Part shown: positions 37,330 to 45,548 of the stretch, in pieces | Numbering within the stretch: the first letter of the stretch is position 1 | Layout: the number at the start of each line of letters is the position of its first letter | Assembly (NCBI RefSeq): GCF_000621865.1 | Contig: NZ_JHXE01000008.1 | Location: 124,001-188,000, forward strand | Length of the DNA: 64,000 bases | Source of the DNA: Pseudobutyrivibrio sp. MD2005 | Lineage (GTDB): Bacteria; Bacillota; Clostridia; Lachnospirales; Lachnospiraceae | Reading direction: 5' to 3' | Notes under the pieces: generated by a model | What the model saw: the letters and a program-made list of their open reading frames with translations, nothing else | What the model was told of the DNA's origin: nothing | The model's database searches: none | Made by a program: the position numbers and the translations under genes

Positions 37330-38530
37330 AGAATCCGAAATCCCCTCTCTTTTCCGGACAGAAAAACTGGTACTCTATTCCATCTTTTAAGAATGTATAT
37401 AGATAAACTGTCGAATCTCTGGAATATCCAGTAACGCTGAACACGTCATTGGTGTTCCCCTTTGTTATTGTCATTGAAACTGGCTTAAAGGTTGCATCTC
37501 CACTTGCAGCCATTTCTTTGACTACAATTTGCTCTGCCAATTTCAACTTCGTATAACCTTGATAATTTGGTGTGCCAAAATATTCGATTAGCTCTGCAAC
37601 CGATGACACTCTTTTTCCTCCAAGGGTAATGTAGTTATGAGTTACATAAATAATGTCTACCATTATTTCGTCTTCTATATTTGTATCTGTGCTGTCCCCT
37701 TGGTAAACAGCATCTATATCTTTCAAGCAAGCAACGAATTGATTGTTGTCCCCCATGTAAAAATCTGTACTGCCTGAATATACGCTTCCAATTTCTGCTG
37801 TAGACTTGCCAAGCAAATCGCTATATACTAGCTCGTCCTGACTAAATAGTCCCTGGTAAACTTGATTGGAACCGTTGTTATAGAGGATTCCCTGTCCATC
37901 CTTCTTGCCTTTTGAGAAAGCACCATTGTATTCCATGCTTCCATTTTCTCTGTACAGGGTGCCCTCTCCTTCGTAAAGGTTGTCCGAGAAGCTTCCCTCA
38001 TACTTGAGTATATTAGCTGGATAATAGGCTTTGCCTTCTCCTTCATATTTGTTTGCTTGAAAATCTCCTATATAAACTGTGTCGCCAGCTTTGCTGTACA
38101 GGGTTCCTTTACCTGTGACAGCTCCTTTAGATACATTGCCTTCATAGGCTATATATCCTGATTTGGCTTTTATTTTTACAGGGCCACTTACAAATCTAAG
38201 AGGTATTGCATTGTAATAATATTCCCTTACTCCTGCAACATTGTTGAAGGATATGATTGGATTGATTACCAGCAGATAATATGCACAAAGCACGCCAATC
38301 GCCAGTACTATAAAATAGACTAGCCGCTTGGAGACTAACCACTTTGTTATGCCGTAGTAGTCTTTCTTATGCCGGGGTTTTACCGAAAGTGTTTCAGTAA
38401 AGAACTTTCTAATTACTGTAGTGACTTTGGTCTTTACATATGATGGGGTAGTCCACAGTTTAAACTGTGTATATATGCCCATTACCCTGGATTTAATGGC
38501 ATTAATTAGAATCTGTAAAATATTTTCCAT
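37310..38530 (-). CDS. Membrane protein with MORN repeats
   Basis: 406 residues. A basic cytosolic N-terminal part of about 70 residues, a membrane span near 72-94 (VYFIVLAIGVLCAYYLLVI), then five to six MORN repeats at about 120-215 (YEGNVSKGAVTGKGTLYS, YIGDFQANKYEGEGKAYY, YEGSFSDNLYEGEGTLY and NGAFSKGKKDGQGILY). The C-terminal 150 residues are a beta-rich domain. MORN repeats bind lipid head groups or proteins. With the neighbouring membrane proteins it should form an envelope complex. Confidence 0.8.
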   Translation of the reverse strand: MENILQILINAIKSRVMGIYTQFKLWTTPSYVKTKVTTVIRKFFTETLSVKPRHKKDYYGITKWLVSKRLVYFIVLAIGVLCAYYLLVINPIISFNNVAGVREYYYNAIPLRFVSGPVKIKAKSGYIAYEGNVSKGAVTGKGTLYSKAGDTVYIGDFQANKYEGEGKAYYPANILKYEGSFSDNLYEGEGTLYRENGSMEYNGAFSKGKKDGQGILYNNGSNQVYQGLFSQDELVYSDLLGKSTAEIGSVYSGSTDFYMGDNNQFVACLKDIDAVYQGDSTDTNIEDEIMVDIIYVTHNYITLGGKRVSSVAELIEYFGTPNYQGYTKLKLAEQIVVKEMAASGDATFKPVSMTITKGNTNDVFSVTGYSRDSTVYLYTFLKDGIEYQFFCPEKRGDFGFYGVATY

Positions 38531-38533
38531 TTA

Positions 38534-40360
38534 TTACCTTTCAACAAACAGGCTGTAATCGTATTCCTTTGTGCCTGCAAGTTTTAATAAATCTTCACAT
38601 GCAAATACGTACCACTTAGCTATTTCATCATCGCTATCCTGTTTAAGGATTTCTGTAAACATATTTCGTGCCAGATAAAAATCATTATGATAATACATTG
38701 ATAATGCCTTTTTAAACTGATCCCTATTAGCAAGTCTCTTTTTGCTAATAGCAGCAGGAAGAACATCCAGTACCTCATAAAGATTCATATTTCTTCCATC
38801 ATCTGAAAGATTTACGTAGCCGATGCATCTAGACTTTATACTGTCATCCACATAAGCTACCATCTGCTCAGTCATTACCATACCCACTTTGTATTCCTTG
38901 ATTTTTTTTGTGATTGCTTCAAGCAATTCCATATCTCCGGAATCAATGTAGGTAAAGGCCTGTTCACTTGTACCAGCTACACCAAATGTAAGCTTGGTTT
39001 CATGCATCAATACAACTATTTTTCTGTTGCTTAATGATTTAATTATGTTTGAGGCGAAATTAATTGCCTTTTTAGGATTGTCTTCAAAAAGGAAATGCAT
39101 AGTGCCAAGTGTTGGTTCTCCAAATAGGAGTACGCCATCATTTTCCACCTGATTCTTTGTTAAGAAGGCAAAATCCTTATTCATCTGCTCAAGCAGTTGA
39201 ATCTCACTTAAATCTCTGTTCCAGTCCAGGCCGATATTAACTATTATGCCTCGCATCTTTTGATACTCACCTGGTGTAACATCTAGCATGCTATCCTTAT
39301 GTAGCATTGTGGTGATGTTTCGTGGGGCAAATCTTGAATATGCCATAAACATCTTGTCTCGTGAGTAGTTTGCCCTTTTCTTTTCTTCTAAAACATCTCT
39401 GGCTGCTAGCCAAATTCTTTCATAATCTCGATTTGGCTTTTTAGGAACTTTAACGCTAGTATCTCTTCCATTGGAAGCACTTTCTACCGCCATTGCCAGT
39501 CTCTGCAAATCATCATGTTCACGATTAGCAAAATTCAATAAAACTATTGCTCCTGCCACCCAGGCAATCACAATTCCTAAAAAATAAATCTTTTCAGTTA
39601 CGAAATATGTAATGCCAACCACCACATACATAACCATTTGCTGTATGGCAAATCGCTGCCAAACGAAGGAATTTGTCTCTCGATATAGATATACAAAAAC
39701 CATCATCAAAGCTACTGCTGCACCTACAAATAATAGTGCAATGAATAGAGCAACTAGATTGATTATTATTGCTGTTAGCAATCCATCTGGGAATGGCTCT
39801 GGAAGGAACTCAAATACCGTAGTATCGATTAAATTGTAATCTTCCTCGACCACCTCAATTGACTTGTCATATATTGCTGTACAAGCATATTCGTTTATCT
39901 GAAGAAAATATCTAACCCCTATTCCAGGTTCGACTGACCTCATGACCAGATATAACTGATCATTCAAAACATATAGGCCGTAAGCATCTTTTTCTGAAAC
40001 GCCTGCGATTTTATAGGAATTTGTCTCTTCATATTTCTCATCAGAAACAATCAGTGTCATGCTGTCCCCGATATATAGAAGATAGTGACTATCCATTATT
40101 GCCAGGCCAGCAAGCTTACCATCAACAAACTTTGTAATGTCCACCGGCTTTGCGGCCAGACTTTTGTCTTGTTTAAGTTCATAGAGATAGGTACGACTGG
40201 TTTCCTGCTGCACAAACATACCGTTCTCCTCTGCTGTGCTTACACAACCAAGGATTTTGTCGCTAGTAGGTACAGAAGGTAACGCTATAACTGCTACTAC
40301 TATTATCCATATTAAAATTGTTGTAATAATTCCATAGATAAAGTATTTTCTCTTTCTCAT
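38534..40360 (-). CDS. Membrane protein with degenerate class III cyclase domain
   Basis: 608 residues. One membrane span near 7-29, an outer domain of about 160 residues, then about three spans at 195-285 and a HAMP-like linker. Residues about 335-530 have the class III adenylate/guanylate cyclase pattern (FAPRNITTMLHKDSMLDV, NDGVLLFGEPTLGTMHFLF, LTFGVAG and LYEVLD). The usual first metal Asp appears replaced in GIIVNIGLDWN, so catalysis is doubtful. The end has a TPR-like FKKALSMYYHNDFYLARNMF segment often found after such domains. It lies between the MORN gene and another membrane gene of the CIS operon. Confidence 0.72.
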   Translation of the reverse strand: MRKRKYFIYGIITTILIWIIVVAVIALPSVPTSDKILGCVSTAEENGMFVQQETSRTYLYELKQDKSLAAKPVDITKFVDGKLAGLAIMDSHYLLYIGDSMTLIVSDEKYEETNSYKIAGVSEKDAYGLYVLNDQLYLVMRSVEPGIGVRYFLQINEYACTAIYDKSIEVVEEDYNLIDTTVFEFLPEPFPDGLLTAIIINLVALFIALLFVGAAVALMMVFVYLYRETNSFVWQRFAIQQMVMYVVVGITYFVTEKIYFLGIVIAWVAGAIVLLNFANREHDDLQRLAMAVESASNGRDTSVKVPKKPNRDYERIWLAARDVLEEKKRANYSRDKMFMAYSRFAPRNITTMLHKDSMLDVTPGEYQKMRGIIVNIGLDWNRDLSEIQLLEQMNKDFAFLTKNQVENDGVLLFGEPTLGTMHFLFEDNPKKAINFASNIIKSLSNRKIVVLMHETKLTFGVAGTSEQAFTYIDSGDMELLEAITKKIKEYKVGMVMTEQMVAYVDDSIKSRCIGYVNLSDDGRNMNLYEVLDVLPAAISKKRLANRDQFKKALSMYYHNDFYLARNMFTEILKQDSDDEIAKWYVFACEDLLKLAGTKEYDYSLFVER

Positions 40361-40371
40361 ATCGTTACATC

Positions 40372-41199
40372 CTACTGAAGCATCGTCTCGGTACCAATCT
40401 CCTTAAATGGATTGAAAAAAATTCTTAAAAAAGGAACACCTCCAGTAAAAATCTGGCTAATCACCATTATGATTACTAGTACTAATAGAATTAAACAGAA
40501 CACAAGTAGTATTCTAAATAATAGTTCCTGGTGTCGTTTGAACCATCGTTTTAGTCTGACACGCAGCTTGTACTTTTTAGCTGGTGCCTCGGCCATATGC
40601 ACATCCTTGTATAATTCTATGAATGTGTTATAACCATTTCTCCATCGCTTTGCTGAAAGAATCAACTGAGAATTAGCTTTCTGATCAGCAAATGGTTCTA
40701 ACATGTCTAACAAAAGTCCTACACACTCATTAGCGCAATCCCTTTCTTTTATCTTCTCTGAATACTCCGTCATATCTACGCAGTAATCAAAATAAATACT
40801 GTTGTCTTTTGAAAGGTTAATTCTATTCTGGGAGAGTATTAAATACAAAATGGAAAATGGAAGATTAATTGTCATACACTCCATAACCAATCGTATACAA
40901 ATTCCCTCTCCTTCATTCAATGTAGGGCTGCTACCTCGGTAAAACTCATTTAGCGGTCGAAACTCTCTATAAGGGAAAATGAAAAACCATCTACTTCCCA
41001 TAGAAAACATCTCGCATGCTTTGTTTCCTTCCAGTTCACTTACCAGCTGTTTTGCCAGTGTGTGATCTTTGATTTCCCAAAGCGTGCATTTAATGCCTCC
41101 GGCTTTATATTTGTCTTCGCAAATATGCACTGCATTTACCGAATTATTAACAGCGGTATATATGGAATTTAAGTGATATTGGTTTGTTACAAACTCCAT
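40372..41199 (-). CDS. Single-span membrane protein of the CIS operon
   Basis: 275 residues without a recognised family. Residues 1-205 are soluble and mixed helix/strand, then come a very basic stretch (KKYKLRVRLKRWFKRH) and a membrane span near 230-252 (LLVFCLILLVLVIIMVIS). The basic side should face the cytosol, leaving about 20 residues outside. It may fix the cytosolic end of the CIS to the membrane complex. EssB-like pseudokinase folds have similar layout, but I cannot show that here. Confidence 0.6.
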   Translation of the reverse strand: MEFVTNQYHLNSIYTAVNNSVNAVHICEDKYKAGGIKCTLWEIKDHTLAKQLVSELEGNKACEMFSMGSRWFFIFPYREFRPLNEFYRGSSPTLNEGEGICIRLVMECMTINLPFSILYLILSQNRINLSKDNSIYFDYCVDMTEYSEKIKERDCANECVGLLLDMLEPFADQKANSQLILSAKRWRNGYNTFIELYKDVHMAEAPAKKYKLRVRLKRWFKRHQELLFRILLVFCLILLVLVIIMVISQIFTGGVPFLRIFFNPFKEIGTETMLQ

Positions 41200-41205
41200 A
41201 TAGCT

Positions 41206-42999
41206 TTACTCCTGATTTTCATTTACGTCCTTTTTTACAATCGCATATGCGTATGTGCAAACAACTGGAATATCTGTAAGTGAAATACGAATTTCGTATA
41301 CGCCCTCTTTATTAGGAGCAGTGTAAACACCTTCGGCTGAAATCTCTCCACTGTTAGGCTCTGTAAGTTCATATGTTACACCGCTCTTTTCAATTCCAGT
41401 GAATTCAACGTCAAAGAAATAATTATCCTTGTATCCAAGAACAACAGTAGGTGTTGTAGCTGCAATTGAAATATTGTCAACCTCATGCTCAAGTCCAAAG
41501 TCATCTTCTGAAGGGAATTTGATTGCTGTCCATCTAAATGAAAGAATCAGCTGATCAACATTATCTAAAAGATTTACACCTACAATGAAGCTTCCCTTAT
41601 CATTAAGCACCTTTACTGCAACATCTACATTTGGAAGTGCATTGTCCTTGTCTCTAAATATATTTGCTGCTCCGTAGATAGTGCTTCGATTATCACCTGG
41701 TAGGACAGACTGGCTATCAAATACCTCAAAGCCAACATCTACATACACGTTTCCTTTACCAAGGCCATGTAATATTTCTCCTGAGAAATGGGTTGTGCCT
41801 TTTCCATTATCATCTCCAAGTGGTATCTCAACTATTCCACTTGCAATCTGAGGTGCCTTGGAATCGCCCATGTGCTCATACTTAATTACCTTACCTGCAT
41901 CAGACTTGTAGTTTTCAATTACGGTAGGCTCGTCTTTTGAGAAATTGCTTATATAGTCTCGGGTTACCACTTCATTCTGTGGTATAGTAATGTATTTTTT
42001 TACCTCGGCTTCTGTAATCTGATCGATGATGTATGCCATATCGGTCTTAACCAGCTTAATCTTTGCTATGATTACATCATTGCCCTGAGCCTGAACATTT
42101 CTCATTTCAAGGCTAAGCTTTCCGGCATTTCTAGCAGCCAGGCTTTCAGGATCTTCCTTTAAGATAGCAACGTCGATTGTGCCCTTAACATTAACCTTCT
42201 TGCGCTCTCCAAATATTGAGATTGAACCTTCTTTTAAGATAAGCTCAGTGCTATCTACTGTGTTATTCTCGGCCTTAATCCAAAAGTCCTTATTGATAAC
42301 CTGCTCATTAGCCACCTTCATCTCTGGAATATTAATTTCCATTTCATGGCTTCCTTCACTTGTTGTGAAAACAGGCATCTGTAGAATTCCCTGGAATGCT
42401 ACAGGAACAGGCTTTTCTGCCTTTCCTGTAAACTGTAGGCGAACTCTTGATGAAATGCCGGCACAGTTTTCTGCTGGAAGAATCAATTTAACTTCAACAT
42501 CTTCGCTATCGAAAACTTTAACTTCGCGATAGAATTCATCCTCCATCTCTAATAAATGAAATTCTTCTGAAGTATCCTTCAAGAACAATTCATAGCTTTC
42601 ATGCATTCGATTGTATTCATAAGCCTGCTCTCCAGCTGACTGATTTAATGAATACACTGCGTGTACAGGATCTTCCCTGTATCGTATGCAAAGAAAAGCT
42701 TCATCTGATGTAAGCTTGTCAAAACCCTCTATTGCTGAAAGCTTTTTTACTACAGATGCTTCAACTACAATTTCACGACCACTTCCATCTATAGCCACAC
42801 CACTTTCAACTAATAGTGATAAATCGTCCAAACTTACCACGTTTAGTCCGCAGACTACACCAGAGCCATACATCATGCTATTAAGGAAACGCCTTTTGTT
42901 ATTCATGTATGTCTGCTCTGCCTCAAAGTCCACGCTCGTCAACATCTTTCCCGTATAATAACGGTTTCTTTCAAAAGGTAACAACTGATTATTTCTCAT
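41206..42999 (-). CDS. Conserved eCIS protein, first gene of the structural operon
   Basis: 597 residues. The N-terminus ERNRYYTGKMLTSVDFEAEQ, followed by YMNNKRRFLNS and YGSGVVCGLNV, is the hallmark of a large protein found in nearly all eCIS and related tail-like loci. The rest is beta-rich, and residues about 510-590 are a bacterial Ig-like domain (VFDVEFTGIEKSGVTYEL, GEYTAPNKEGVYEI-like). Its role is unsettled; a peripheral particle protein is likely. It heads the operon downstream of the palindrome array and the shared CTTTA promoter block. Confidence 0.8.
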   Translation of the reverse strand: MRNNQLLPFERNRYYTGKMLTSVDFEAEQTYMNNKRRFLNSMMYGSGVVCGLNVVSLDDLSLLVESGVAIDGSGREIVVEASVVKKLSAIEGFDKLTSDEAFLCIRYREDPVHAVYSLNQSAGEQAYEYNRMHESYELFLKDTSEEFHLLEMEDEFYREVKVFDSEDVEVKLILPAENCAGISSRVRLQFTGKAEKPVPVAFQGILQMPVFTTSEGSHEMEINIPEMKVANEQVINKDFWIKAENNTVDSTELILKEGSISIFGERKKVNVKGTIDVAILKEDPESLAARNAGKLSLEMRNVQAQGNDVIIAKIKLVKTDMAYIIDQITEAEVKKYITIPQNEVVTRDYISNFSKDEPTVIENYKSDAGKVIKYEHMGDSKAPQIASGIVEIPLGDDNGKGTTHFSGEILHGLGKGNVYVDVGFEVFDSQSVLPGDNRSTIYGAANIFRDKDNALPNVDVAVKVLNDKGSFIVGVNLLDNVDQLILSFRWTAIKFPSEDDFGLEHEVDNISIAATTPTVVLGYKDNYFFDVEFTGIEKSGVTYELTEPNSGEISAEGVYTAPNKEGVYEIRISLTDIPVVCTYAYAIVKKDVNENQE

Positions 43000-43037
43000 A
43001 TATAGCCCCTCTTATCCGATAGTTTACTGATATTAAT

Positions 43038-43089
43038 ATAATACCATTTAAGCTGTCTAAATATTTTAAAGGTTTCTTAAAGATTTCTG
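43038..43089 (-). promoter_or_regulatory. Promoter with CTTTA direct repeat, structural operon
   Basis: On the minus strand: CAGAAATCTTTAAG, AAACCTTTAAAATA, then about 20 bases to ATGG-TATTAT (-10). The two CTTTAAN heptamers are exactly 11 bases apart, the spacing of OmpR/PhoB-family sites, and there is no good -35. The same block occurs before the cargo operon at 57537-57586. Likely bound by the response regulator at 61446-62144. Confidence 0.6.
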
Positions 43090-43135
43090 TTAACAATTTG
43101 TTCACAATTTGGCTGACTTGGGTGCCTGATTTGGC

Positions 43136-43412
43136 AACTACATACATTGGTAATTGTAATTAAAATAATATGTAGTTTTTTCAAGCTTTTAGGTTGTGCG
43201 CAATCCAATTCTACATACTACTTGGGCTTAGCCTCAATTAATATGTAGTTTCCAGATTAATTACAAGTATCTTGCATAGTTTTTTCTTGTCATTCTACAT
43301 ATTTTTTCACTTCATACAGATATAATATGTAGTTCATTGGATTTCATTGCTGAAAACAACAAAAAAACTACATACTATTGCAGCTCGCAGCTACAATAGT
43401 ATGTAGTTTATA
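43136..43412. repeat. Array of four ACTACATA/TATGTAGT palindromes
   Basis: Inverted pairs at about 43136-43177, 43208-43251, 43292-43334 and 43359-43412. Each unit spans 42-53 bases, and units start 72-84 bases apart. The arms (AACTACATA / TATGTAGTT, 7-16 bp) are conserved, the loops differ. Too degenerate and too spaced for a CRISPR array; it could be operators or structured RNA. Confidence 0.8.
43359..43412 (-). terminator. Intrinsic terminator of the cargo operon
   Basis: Perfect 16-bp stem AAACTACATACTATTG / CAATAGTATGTAGTTT with a 13-base loop, followed on the minus strand by TTTTTTTGTTGTTTT. It is the last member of the palindrome array and lies 80 bases past the cNMP-domain gene. Confidence 0.8.
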
Positions 43413-43426
43413 TTATTTTCTATGAC

Positions 43427-43462
43427 TTCTTGTGGGCTACTTAAGGAAACAGCCCACAAGAA
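43427..43462 (-). terminator. GC-rich hairpin after the cNMP-domain gene
   Basis: Perfect 12-bp stem TTCTTGTGGGCT / AGCCCACAAGAA around a 12-base loop, 30 bases past the stop codon. There is no T-run on either side, so it may be a 3'-end stabiliser or Rho-assisted stop before the stronger terminator. Confidence 0.5.
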
Positions 43463-43491
43463 CCTATATATTAGACGATAGAGATTCCTTC

Positions 43492-44121
43492 TTAGCTGAA
43501 ATGAGACGTATCTATATTTTTATATTTATAGAATCTCATGCCTACCCCTTTTGTTTTGTTTTCCTCCGGGGTCTTGTCCTCATCATTTTGGGCCGGATTC
43601 AATACATAGCTTTTTAGATTATCCTTAAGTAAGTCATGCTTTTTTAGATACTCTTCCACAGCCTTCTCTATATCTAGAGTGACAGCCTTTGCGATTTCTT
43701 CTTTGTATTCGCTTTGCTCTACCAGCTCAGTACTAAGCTGAACAATCTGGTGCTGCATAGTACTCATGTTATTTGCCATATTCTTCATAATCTGAATGGC
43801 ATCCTCAGGATTTTCTTGAATAAATGTCCCCATAAGAGCTTCAGTTACACGAAGAAGCTTTGTCTTTGAATAGGTGATTATGGTATAGATAGCAGGCTTT
43901 CCTGTAAGAATACCAAATTCACCAAAGCAAGTGCCCGCGCCAAAAATACCAATCAGTACTTCACTGTCTGTGCCGTATCCTGTGTACATTTCCACATGGC
44001 CAGATACAATCTTGTACATATCAAAATTGATTTCACCTTCACGTAAAATCATTGTTCCTGCTGGTACATCATAGATCTTATTCCTATTTAAGATGCTTTT
44101 CTCGTCAAACAACTTGCTCAT
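43492..44121 (-). CDS. cNMP-binding-fold protein without DNA-binding domain
   Basis: 209 residues. Residues about 18-115 form the cyclic-nucleotide-binding fold (PAGTMILREGE, FGAGTCFGEFGILTGKPA). The Arg that holds the cyclic phosphate in the cassette (usually PRxATV) is replaced, the sequence being KPAIYTIIT, so ligand binding is uncertain. After it comes a helical, coiled-coil end with no helix-turn-helix, so it is not a CRP-type regulator. Last gene of the cargo operon. It might react to, or dock on, the cyclase-like membrane protein encoded in the next operon. Confidence 0.78.
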   Translation of the reverse strand: MSKLFDEKSILNRNKIYDVPAGTMILREGEINFDMYKIVSGHVEMYTGYGTDSEVLIGIFGAGTCFGEFGILTGKPAIYTIITYSKTKLLRVTEALMGTFIQENPEDAIQIMKNMANNMSTMQHQIVQLSTELVEQSEYKEEIAKAVTLDIEKAVEEYLKKHDLLKDNLKSYVLNPAQNDEDKTPEENKTKGVGMRFYKYKNIDTSHFS

Positions 44122-44125
44122 TTTT

Positions 44126-45124
44126 TCACCTACTTCCCGTGTACAGTTCTTTTACTGCGTCATACATTTCAGGATTTTCCTGCCAATAAGCATCTTTTAT
44201 GTCTTCCCATTGTTCTGAAGATATTCCAAGGGAAGAGTTTTGAATCATGCCGCGCATTACTAATGGGGTTTCATGTGTTCCAAACATCCCATCAATAAAA
44301 TTCATTCCCCTTTCATTGCGGCAATAGTAGTAAAGGCTTGAGTGCTCCTTGCCTGCAAGCAGCACTGCCTGATATGATTTTTTCATTAAGCCCACCAGAT
44401 ATATTTGTTTGTCGTCGTTTAATGTATCAAAGACTACTATGTCAATCCTGCCACTTGGCCTTGTGTGCACAAGAAGTGCCGCTAAAATCACTCCATCTTT
44501 TATCACTACGCTAGATAAATCCGGATCAAAATAATCTTTCACATACTCCGTGAGCATAGGGTCTACATACATATCTCTTTTGATATATTTTTGTTCCATT
44601 TCCTTCAAGAATATGGAAATGGATTTATTATCTACATCAGATAGAGATTTAACGCCTTTTATTTCAGAGTCCTTTGTAACATCAGCTAATAATACATGGT
44701 CCTTTAGTTTAGAGATTTCTATTTCAAAATCCAGGTCATAGGTATTCTTAAACTCAAAATGCCAATCTCCAAAAAAATTGCCTAAATCTTCGTAAGTACT
44801 TAGGGCAGGAATATCTACAGTGATTGTGGGAACCAAAGTATTTCCAAAGTCCCAGAACAAATCTGTAAGAAGCTCGCTAGCTACATCCTCATTTCTTCTG
44901 TTGGAATCTACATAGAGCCATTTGATATTGTAATTTTCCGGCTTTTTGTCTTCAAACTCTACCACATAGATTAGAACTCCATACCCATCAAACTTTCCAT
45001 CTTCATCTCTACGTAGACAGCCAATACCTATGGTATCTTTCCTGATGCGTAAATCCTCTATTAAATCATCAGGTATTAAATGTTCAAATAGAGAAATATT
45101 TGAATCTGATATAGTAGTAATCAT
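44126..45124 (-). CDS. GNAT-fold protein (tandem), degenerate acetyl-CoA loop
   Basis: 332 residues, apparently two GNAT-type acetyltransferase folds in a row. The first has KWLYVDSNRRNEDVASELLTD, where the usual R/Q-x-x-G-x-G/A loop is not kept (RRNEDVA), so acetyl-CoA binding is doubtful. The second covers about residues 150-330. With the 134-residue helical gene just upstream it equals the single protein at 52333-53733, which carries the helical part as its N-terminus. It starts two bases after that gene. May be a cargo adaptor. Confidence 0.65.
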   Translation of the reverse strand: MITTISDSNISLFEHLIPDDLIEDLRIRKDTIGIGCLRRDEDGKFDGYGVLIYVVEFEDKKPENYNIKWLYVDSNRRNEDVASELLTDLFWDFGNTLVPTITVDIPALSTYEDLGNFFGDWHFEFKNTYDLDFEIEISKLKDHVLLADVTKDSEIKGVKSLSDVDNKSISIFLKEMEQKYIKRDMYVDPMLTEYVKDYFDPDLSSVVIKDGVILAALLVHTRPSGRIDIVVFDTLNDDKQIYLVGLMKKSYQAVLLAGKEHSSLYYYCRNERGMNFIDGMFGTHETPLVMRGMIQNSSLGISSEQWEDIKDAYWQENPEMYDAVKELYTGSR

Positions 45125-45125
45125 A

Positions 45126-45530
45126 TTAGAATTCCCCTCTCACCTTTAGCATTTCGATATATAAGTCCTGATAGTCCTTCAGCAGCTTTAATCGTTCCAT
45201 GCCCACTTGCCAAAATGGATTTACGTTTTGTATTAAAACATAAATATTGTCATAGAGAGCTAGAAATGTTTGCTCAAGCTCATCCGCTGGCACGGTCTTT
45301 ACTGTTTCAATGTCCCAAGTCTGTATCTTTCTTGTTAGGGCATCAATATTTTTCATAACATGGTCTTCATAAAAAGCCAACACCTCTACACCAGAGTCCG
45401 CCATTTTCCCATAGTATTCCTTAAATTTTGGTGACTCTAATACAGTCTGTTTGATTGTTTTTAAATCAAACTCTCCTTCCGGTAATTCTATTGTTAATTC
45501 TTCATCAATAGTTTCATTTACTTTTTCCAT
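45126..45530 (-). CDS. Small helical protein, homolog of the N-terminus of the gene at 52333
   Basis: 134 residues, all-helical and acidic. The segment LALYDNIYVLIQNVNPFWQVGMERLKLL matches YEVFAALYYFIKLVNPMSAVGAERLEYF in the fused protein at 52333-53733 (shared NVNP/LVNP and V-G-x-E-R-L, quoted in parts). Here it is a free protein followed two bases later by the GNAT gene, so the pair is a split form of that fusion. Likely a binding partner of the A-type cargo whose gene is next upstream. No enzyme motif seen. Confidence 0.65.
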   Translation of the reverse strand: MEKVNETIDEELTIELPEGEFDLKTIKQTVLESPKFKEYYGKMADSGVEVLAFYEDHVMKNIDALTRKIQTWDIETVKTVPADELEQTFLALYDNIYVLIQNVNPFWQVGMERLKLLKDYQDLYIEMLKVRGEF

Positions 45531-45548
45531 TTTTTATCCCTTTTATAA

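Larger units (their letters stand above)
43000..43491 (-). promoter_or_regulatory. Promoter region of the structural CIS operon
   Basis: Gene-free region of about 490 bases. From left to right (reverse of transcription) it holds the promoter with an OmpR-type direct repeat (43038-43089), four inverted-repeat pairs built on ACTACATA/TATGTAGT (43136-43412) and a 12-bp GC-rich hairpin (43427-43462). No coding potential seen. Confidence 0.7.

Noticed and set aside
37310-38530. MORN protein as a toxin-antidote variant
   Set aside because: Its fixed place among membrane genes and its own membrane span fit a structural role better; no toxin motif seen.
14446-43000. Complete prophage
   Set aside because: Tail, baseplate and tube genes are present, but no terminase, portal, capsid, integrase, lysis gene or attachment site was found; the AAA+ and DUF4255 genes are marks of eCIS-like systems.
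43136-43412. CRISPR array
   Set aside because: Repeated words are short, in alternating orientation, with arms of different length and no cas genes nearby.
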